Assembly (NCBI GenBank): GCA_009746045.1 | Contig: RPFO01000774.1 | Span: 753,657 to 817,656, forward strand | Length of the DNA: 64,000 nucleotides | Direction of reading: 5' to 3' | Source of the DNA: Mesostigma viride | Lineage: Eukaryota > Streptophyta > Mesostigmatophyceae > Mesostigmatales > Mesostigmataceae | Shown: positions 24,385-32,755 of the stretch, in pieces | Layout: the number at the start of each line of letters is the position of its first letter | How positions within the stretch are numbered: the stretch's first letter is position 1 | Translations under genes and position numbers: made by a program | The notes under the pieces: model-generated | What the model saw: the letters and a program-made list of their open reading frames with translations, nothing else | The model's database searches: none | Told to the model about the DNA's origin: nothing

Positions 24385-27300
24385 TCAACATCATCAACAG
24401 GTGCCCATTGTCCACCGCGGTCTGCGGGAGCGCGGCACCGACGTGAAGAAGAAAGCGGCGGCCATCGTGGGCAACATGTGCTCCCTGGTCTCGGATGCGC
24501 GCGACATGCTGCCCTACCTCGACATGCTGCTGCCGGAGCTCAAGAAGGTGTGTGTGGGGTGCCTTCAGATATAGGATGGAGGGGAGGGGTGGGGGGGAGT
24601 GTCATTCTGCCAGAGCTCAAGAAGGTGAGGGGGGTGCTTATACATATGGGAAGAAGGGGGGTGGGGGCTTAAGTGTCATGCTGCCATTTCTCAAGAAGGT
24701 GAGAAAGGGTGCAGTGCTCATACATATAAACCGGGTGGGGGGGTGGGGGGGCGGGGGGGGCGAATGCCATGTTGCCAGATCTTGAGAAGGTGAGGAGGGG
24801 ACTGAATGCTCCTTGGCTAGGAAACGGGGTCGGGGAAGGCGTGCAATGGTTAAGGGCTTACAAACTCAAGGGAGGATAAATAAAATCGTACAAACTGGAG
24901 GGATCTTGATACCAAAAGGGGGGGGGGGGGGGGGGGGGATGAGTCCCACACAAAGGAGTGAGGAGGGGGAGGAGTATTTTGCTTTTCAATGGAAGAAGAG
25001 GCAGGCGCATGGGCAGGGGCGGGGGGGGGGGAGGTCAGGGGGGCGAGCAAGGGGGGGGCGAGCAATTTGGGGGAGGAGGGGGGAGGGAGAAGGGGAAACA
25101 AATTTTTTAGACAATTCGTGAGAGGGAGTACCCGGTTTCCTGCGTAAGAGGTTGCCAATCGTGCTTCAACTGGTGGGGGAGGGGCCTGCTCCAGGCATCA
25201 TCTTTTCTTCTCGGAAGTTGATGTCTTGCAGCACAATGCCCCGCCTACTGCATTTCTAAAAAAGTGCCCACTATAGGTAACCGTTCCAGGCGTGAAGGTG
25301 GCAACAACACAAGCATTGAGGTCATATATGGCTGCACGAAATGTCGTGGGCGGTGCGGCTGGAGTTCCCACCAAATAAAACCTTCCGTCATGTGGTCCTG
25401 CCCTGCCATGGGGGGTGCTGCCCCCTGCCCCCAAACCGCTCCCCCCCCCCCCCCCCCCCCCCCCGATCCCCACCCTGCTTGTGGTTTATGCTGCTCCCCG
25501 CCCCCACCGACCGCCGCGCCCCAGGTGCTGCTGGACCCCATCCCCGAGGCGCGCGCCGTTGCGGCCAAGTCGCTGGGCGCGCTCATTCAGGGCATGGGTG
25601 AGGACAGCTTCCGCGACCTGGTTCCCTGGCTGCTGGAGACGCTCAAGTCCGACGCCAGCAGCGTGGAGCGGTCAGGTGCTGCGCAGGTGAGGGAGGCAGG
25701 GAAGCACGGGCAGGGGGGGGGGGCTGCTCTGGGGGGGTGTAAGGTAACGGCACCACCTAGGCTCGCCCTTAACTGCAAGACTCCTGGTGAGAGCAAGACT
25801 GGGCCAATACTAACTTTCAGCACAGATTGTGAACGCCTGATATGAGCTCTACTTGGGGAAAATATCACTAGGACCACCCGAGCAACATCTCGTGGTCGAG
25901 GGGGGAGGTCAGGTGGCCAAGTTCTGTCTTAGGCACAGGGGGGGGTTATGGCTATTTACAGGTGGGATGGATCCGTTCAGGTTACCCGGCCTGCCAGCAT
26001 TCGTAGACACGCAGTACGTGATGATGGTCCAACGATGACCGTTCGACAGACCCTGGTTCCTTGCACAGGACAAATGCTCATGCCATGATCACCGTGGCAT
26101 AGTGCCATAGTGACTTAGAGTGACCTGAGGTGCAGACCTCCAAGAACCCTCAAACCGCTATACCTCCACCAAAGTTCCATGAATTACAAAAAGCTTGTGG
26201 CTGAGATGTGCATAAAGCCACGTGCTGCACCTTACTTTGACATTTTTGCTCAGGTTTTGCGCCACTTTTTCACGGAAAACAACCCAGGTGGTGGAAGGGG
26301 GGCGGGGAGATGTGTGCCAAAGGCATGCCTGCGCCTAAGACATGCCCCTACCTTACCGACGAAATAAAGCCTGCGTAACGTGAAGAGTAGTACTGATAGT
26401 TTTAGTCCTGGCGCCAACTTCCCGAATCATGGCGAGCATGATGGGGAAGCGACCCGAGTGTATGCTCTCGCAACGAGACGGGTTGGGCCCGCTGTGCTCA
26501 AGCACCGCTACTTGTACGCAACCCATGTCCTGAGTGCCGCTGCTCACGCACGTCCCTCGCTTACTGCTGTCAACCCATGTCCTGAGTGCCGCTGCTCATG
26601 CACGTCCCTCGCTTACTGCTGTCAACCCGTGTCCTGAGTGCCGCTGCTCATGCACGTCCCTCGCTTACTGCTGTCAACCCGTGTCCTGAGTGCCGCTGCT
26701 CATGCACGTCCCTCGCTTACTGCTGTCAACCCGTGTCCTGAGTGCCGCTTCTCATGCACGTCCCTCGCTTACTGCTGTTTCTCAAATGGGGGGGGGGGGG
26801 GGGCGTGCCTATAGGGATCCCCGCTCCTGTCCCCCATCGTGCGTCCTTCGATACCCCCACTCCGTCCCCCTCTGATCACGCCTGCTCACGCTCCGCTACC
26901 ACGGCCTCTGTGTGTGTGTGTTCATGCGTGCGTCCCTGGTGTATGCGTTCCTGTACACATGTTCCTGTGTGTGTGTATGTATGTGTGTTTCTGCATGTTT
27001 CTGTGTGTCCCTGTGTGTGTTGCGTGCGTGCTCTGATGCGTTGCCTCGCTTGTACGCTCGCATGCCATCCCATGTATGCCTGCTCGCATGCCTTGCCTCG
27101 TGTCGGTGCACGCGGATACTGTATTGTGTGCCCATGCGAACGAGCGTGCAGGGCCTGAGCGAGGTGTTTGCCGCGCTGGGCAACGCCCACTTTGAGGCAC
27201 TGCTGCCTGACATTCTGGACAACTGCCGCAGCGCCAAGCCGCATGTGCGCGAGGGCTACGTGGGCCTCTTCAAGTACCTCCCACTCTCTTTCCGCGACCA

Positions 27301-29940
27301 GTTCGAGCCGCACCTCACCAAAGTGCTGCCCTCCATCATCAACTGTGCGTGCGCGCGGCCATGCAATGCTGTGCCAGGAATCCCTAGCGCCAGCACTCTG
27401 TCTTTGCCTGGGACCCGAAACGTGGTAGGGCCTGCAGGGAAACGGGGCACGCGGGGTGCAGGGCTGGGCGATGCACGCTTCATTCAAGGCCTGGACTTGG
27501 TCCGCTGCATTTCCTGTAGATCCTGAAAGTTGTGGGGCATGCGAGGGTGCAGGCGTTCCCACGTCGACCTTATTTCTTACGCCTTCTCCTCCCCCTCCCT
27601 CCCCTGTCCCCCTCCGCTTCCCCTTCATGTTTTCCTCTGCCTCCCTCTTCCCCTCCTCATTTCCGTCTTGTTTCCTTCTTGTTTCTTCCTTTCCCCCTCC
27701 CAGGCCTTGCGGACGAGAGCGAGTTGGTGCGTGATGCCTCGCTCAAGGCCGGCCACGTGATCGTGGAGTTGTACGGGAAGAGCAGCCTCACGTTGCTGCT
27801 GCCTGCCGTGGAGGCCGGCGTTGCCAGTGACAAGTGGCGCATCCGGCACAGCTCGGTGGAGCTGCTGGGGGAGCTGCTCTTCAACATCGCGGGTGGGTGG
27901 CAAGCCGCTGCTGGAGGAAATCCGCTTTTTGAAACATGTGTCACTTTATCCTGTTCATTCCATGTATCTTCTCTCAGGAGTCAAGTCTTCCTGCCGTGTT
28001 CGTACCGTGTCCGTGTTTTCCCTGACCTTCATTACCGCTCTCTAGGGTTAATGCTCCGTGGTTCCCCAACGGGACTGTGTGGCCAATTAATTAGATTTTA
28101 ACCCTCTGTCTCCCCTTGACGTCCCCACCCTTGTATCAGAACGCCCTGCCCCTCTTACCAGCCCACCCTCCTCGCCCCTTCCCCGTGTTCTCTGTATCTT
28201 TGGCCAGGCACGTCCGGCAAGATCCAGCACGAGGGCGGCAGCGACGACGAGGGGGCGAGCACCGAGGTCCACGGCCGCGCGATCCTGGAGACGCTCGGCC
28301 TGGCCAAGCGCAACGAGCTGCTGGCCACTCTCTACATGTGCCGCTCGGACACCAGCCTCAACGTGCGGCAGTCGGCGCTGCAGGTGAGGAAATAGGGGGG
28401 TGGCATGTCAAGCTGTGGGGGTGGGGGGTGGGGGGGAAGGGAACCGGCTGAAGGTGGTGCAGATGGGGGGGTGGGGTATGGCATAGCAGATACCGTGGGG
28501 AAGGGAGGGGAGGGGGAGAGACCCTGCAGGTGAGGGAACGGGCCAGGGAATGCCGGGCGGGAGGGGAACGGGGGAGGTGGGGAGAAGGAAACATGCAGCC
28601 TGTGAGGGCGCCAGTGTGGGGAGGCATCAATCCTTGATCGTACACGTTGAACCTCTTCCGGTGGCATGTCCACCCCTTCACAACCGCATACATAACGCAC
28701 ACCACTTTTGCCCCCATCACGCTCTTACTAATCATTCCCCACCCCCATAGCACGCTCTCTAGCTAAGCCCTGCCCCCATCGCACGCTCTCTAGCTAACCT
28801 CTGACCCAATAGAGCGCTCTCTAATCATTCCTACCCCCATAGAGCGCTCTCTAATCATTCCTACCCCCATAGCGCGCTCTCTAATCATTCCTACCCCCAT
28901 AGCACGCTCTAATGAATCCCTGCCCCTGTCGCATGTCTGTTTGTTGTCCCGGGCTATTATTACAACTGCCCCTGTCCCATACCTGTTTGCTGTCCCCCAG
29001 GTGTGGAAGTCCATTGTCGCCAACACGCCGCGCACGCTCAAGGAGATCCTGCCCGTCCTAATGCGCACCGTTATCGCGTCCCTCGCCGCCGAGTCGGAGG
29101 AGCGGCGCCAGTCAGGTGGCCGCTGCCTGGGGGAGCTTGTCCGGAAGTTGGGCGACCGCTTCCTGCCGCTCATCATCCCCACGCTGCGGGTGGGTTGGAT
29201 CAGGGGGAAGGGAAGGGAGGGGGGCGGGGGGGGGGAGAAGAGTGCCGTGAGGGGGGGGGGGGGCATATTCAGAGAGGGGGGGGGGGCACGTGAGATTAGG
29301 ATTAGGCATGTGGATCAGGCAAGCCCTAGTGCCCCACTGTGCTGGCCCAACAGGCAACCTGAGTCCAGCAGGTGCGGACTGTGGGTCCTTTCCATTGCAC
29401 TCCGCCCACTGGCTGCTTGTGCTCATCTTGGTTCGTGGGTGCTGGGTGTCTGTGCCTGCGTGCACGCGTCTGCTTGCATGGGATGGGCAATATGCATGGG
29501 ATGGGCCATGCTTGCATCTGCGAGAGGCTCCTCGGCGAGCATGTGACAAGTGCGCATGTTTAGCATGCACGCTTGATCATGTTTAGCATACACGCTTGAT
29601 CATGTGCGTCGTGCTTATTTTTATTTCCGTGCACGTGGATGTGGCATGCACTCATGCGCACGGGTCCGCAGGAGGGCCTGCAAGACGCCAACGACTTCAC
29701 GCGCCAGGGCGTGTGCAATGGCCTCAACGAGGTCATCTCCAGCGCGGCCAAGCAGCAGATCGAGGCGTTCCTGCCCGAGCTGGTGCCCACCATCCAGTCG
29801 GCGCTGTGCGACCGGTGAGTGCGTCGTCCCCTGGCACGCAATCGCAGCACTGTGGCTGATCTGCCCTCTACCCTTAGCACACGCACCGCTGCAAGGGGGG
29901 ATTGTTGGCCCACCACACACAATCGTGCACATGGGCAATG

Positions 29941-29982
<42 letters not shown>

Positions 29983-32709
29983 GCAGGCCCGCACAAACAC
30001 CTTGCGTGGTAGGGAATGGGTCGCATGCACAGACCCACCCCTACGAAGACCAAGGAATGGGTCGCATGCACAGACCCGCCCCTACCAAGACCAAGGAATG
30101 GGTCGCATGCACAGACCCACCCCTACCAAGACCAAGGAATGGGTCGCATGCACAGACCCACCCCTACCAAGACCAAGGAATGGGTCGCATGCACAGACCC
30201 ACCCCTACCAAGACCAAGGAATGGGTTGCATGCACAGACCCACCCCTACCAAGACCAAGGAATGGGTCGCATGCACAGACCCACCCCTACCAAGACCAAG
30301 GAATGGGTCGCATGCACAGACCCACCCCTACCAAGACCAAGGAATGGGTCGCATTCACAGACCCACCCCTACCAAGACGGAGCCTTGCAACCGCAGCTTA
30401 ACGAAAAAACGGGCCACTGCACCCTGGCCCTTGCGTGGTTAAGGCTGTCTTGCCACGTTAGCATGTGTTTGTCTGTAGCAGCCAATGATGTATTGTTTAA
30501 GATTTTACATCAGACAGACGTTTGTGAGTATCACATACCAGTAATGATTTGAAGCAACATCCGTGTATGGGCTTACTGTGCCCCCTCCTCTCGCTGGCCC
30601 CGTCCCTCATTGTTCTGCTGGCCGCTCTTGTTATTGGCCCGCGTCGGTGCTGGCTCTTCAATACCTCCCCGATCGCCACCACCCGGTGCCCCCTGCGCTT
30701 GCCTCCCTGCCAGGTCTCCTGCGGTGCGCGTGGCGGCCGCCCAGTCCTTTGCCGTCCTGCAGCGGTCCAGCGGCATGGAGGTGGTGGACGCGGTCGTCCC
30801 GAACATGCTCTCGGCGCTGCGTGACACCTCCGTGTCGGCGTACGCGCTGGACGGGCTAAAGCAGATCCTATCGCTGCGCTCAGCGCTGGTGCTGCCGCGT
30901 GTGTTGCCGCAGCTGCTCGCGACGCCCATCACGTGCGTGCCGTGCGCCAGTGCATTGATATTAGTAACAAGAACAAGAGTCAACCTTGTCCTCATCCCAT
31001 GCCCATGCCGCCCATCACGTGCGTGCCGTGCGTTAGTATTGGCAGTATTCTTCAAGTATTGAAGTGATCAAGTCTAGAAGTGATCGTCCTCACTGCCAAT
31101 GTTATGCTCGCACAACCCATCGTGTGGGGGGGGGCCTTGTGCAGGTCTAGCAGGAATAGTAGCTGCTAAATACTGCCGTCATTATCATAAGCTGCGACAT
31201 GACTGCGCCACCCATCACGCACATGCGGCTCCTCGTGCATGAGTAGTACTAACCGTGAATGGAATGACCATATGCCAGTCATCACTACCACCCATGCTGT
31301 GCCCACGCCAGCCCTGGCGTGCAGTGAGGTTGATTGTCCCAGCGGAACGTAGGAATTGTTTGGCACGTTTGATATGAGTCATCGTAGCAAGTCTGTACCT
31401 TGCCTGACACCCTATTAACGTATTTGCTTGGGAGCAACGGTCGATGTGATTTGCCTCCCATCTGCGCGTGTTTTTCCATCCCTTTGGCGCATGCCTCGGC
31501 TTGCCCTTCCTTCCCCCCCCCCCCCCCCCTGGGCCGCAACATTCCACCCACCCACCCATCCACCCACCCACCCACCCACCCGCCCGCCCGCCCGCCCGTC
31601 CGCCCGTCCACACACCCACCCACCCACCCCACACACCAACAAACAACAAACCACCCCTCCCGTCCCACAGCGCGTTCAACGCACGTGCCATCGCGGCTCT
31701 CGCGGATGTGGCCGCGCCCTCCCTCCAGATGCAGCTTTCCTCGGTGCTGCCGCCCCTCATCGAGGCGATGGGATCCGAGGACGCACAGGTGGCAGCGGCG
31801 GCGCGGGAGGCGGCGGAGGCGGTGGTCGCTTGCGTGCAAGAGGAAGGGCTGCACCTGCTGGTGCAGGAGCTGGTCAAGGGGCTGGGGGATACATCTGCCA
31901 GCACACGGCGGGGTTGTGCGCACCTGCTGGGGTACTTGTACCAGAGCGTGAAGCTGGCGGATGCGTTGGAGGAGCAGCTCACGGGCGTGGTGCAGAACCT
32001 GTTGCTGCTGTTCATCGACCCTGTGCAGATGGTGATCGAGGTGGGCGGATCACTAGGCTTTTCGTCATGGTGCTGATTTTTTCATCACTAGAGCAGTGTT
32101 CATATAACACTGTGGTCATCGCGGCGGGCAGATGACTATGTTTTGTTTTGTGGACAGGTACGTGTTGTATTTAAAAAGTCCTCATCAAGGTGGTCGGGTC
32201 ATGTTTTGTAACAGCAGGCCTCATGGGGGGGGGATGGTGCCCTTGTGTACTGAGTACCTGTGCAAGTAAGAAAATGTACTGATCTAGAGTACCTGTGCAA
32301 GTAAGAATAAGTACTGATCTAGAGTACCTGTGCAAGTAAGAATAAGTACTGATCTAGAGTACCTGTGCAAGTAAGAATAAGTACTGATCTACGGTACCTG
32401 TGCAAGTAAGAATATGTACTGATCTAGAGTACCTGTGCAAGTAAGAATAAGTACTGATCTAGAGTACCTGTGCAAGTAAGAATAAGTACTGATCTAGAGT
32501 ACCTGTGCAAGGAAGAATAAGTACTGATCTAGAGTACCTGTGCAAGGAAGAATAAGTACTGATCTAGAGTACCTGTGCAAGTAAGAATAAGTACTGATCT
32601 AGAGTACCTGTGCAAGTAAGAATAAGTACTGATCTAGTCACTATTCATCGTCCCGCTCGATGTCGAACACCCTGCCTCACTTGAAATGATGTCTGCTCTT
32701 CTGTCCTCC

Positions 32710-32755
<46 letters not shown>

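Noticed and set aside
24116-24672. Polyhistidine, polyproline and polythreonine proteins
   Set aside because: Three frames of the CCA/CCG microsatellite before exon 21. Only the frame with [12 protein letters not shown] after 24401 is coding.
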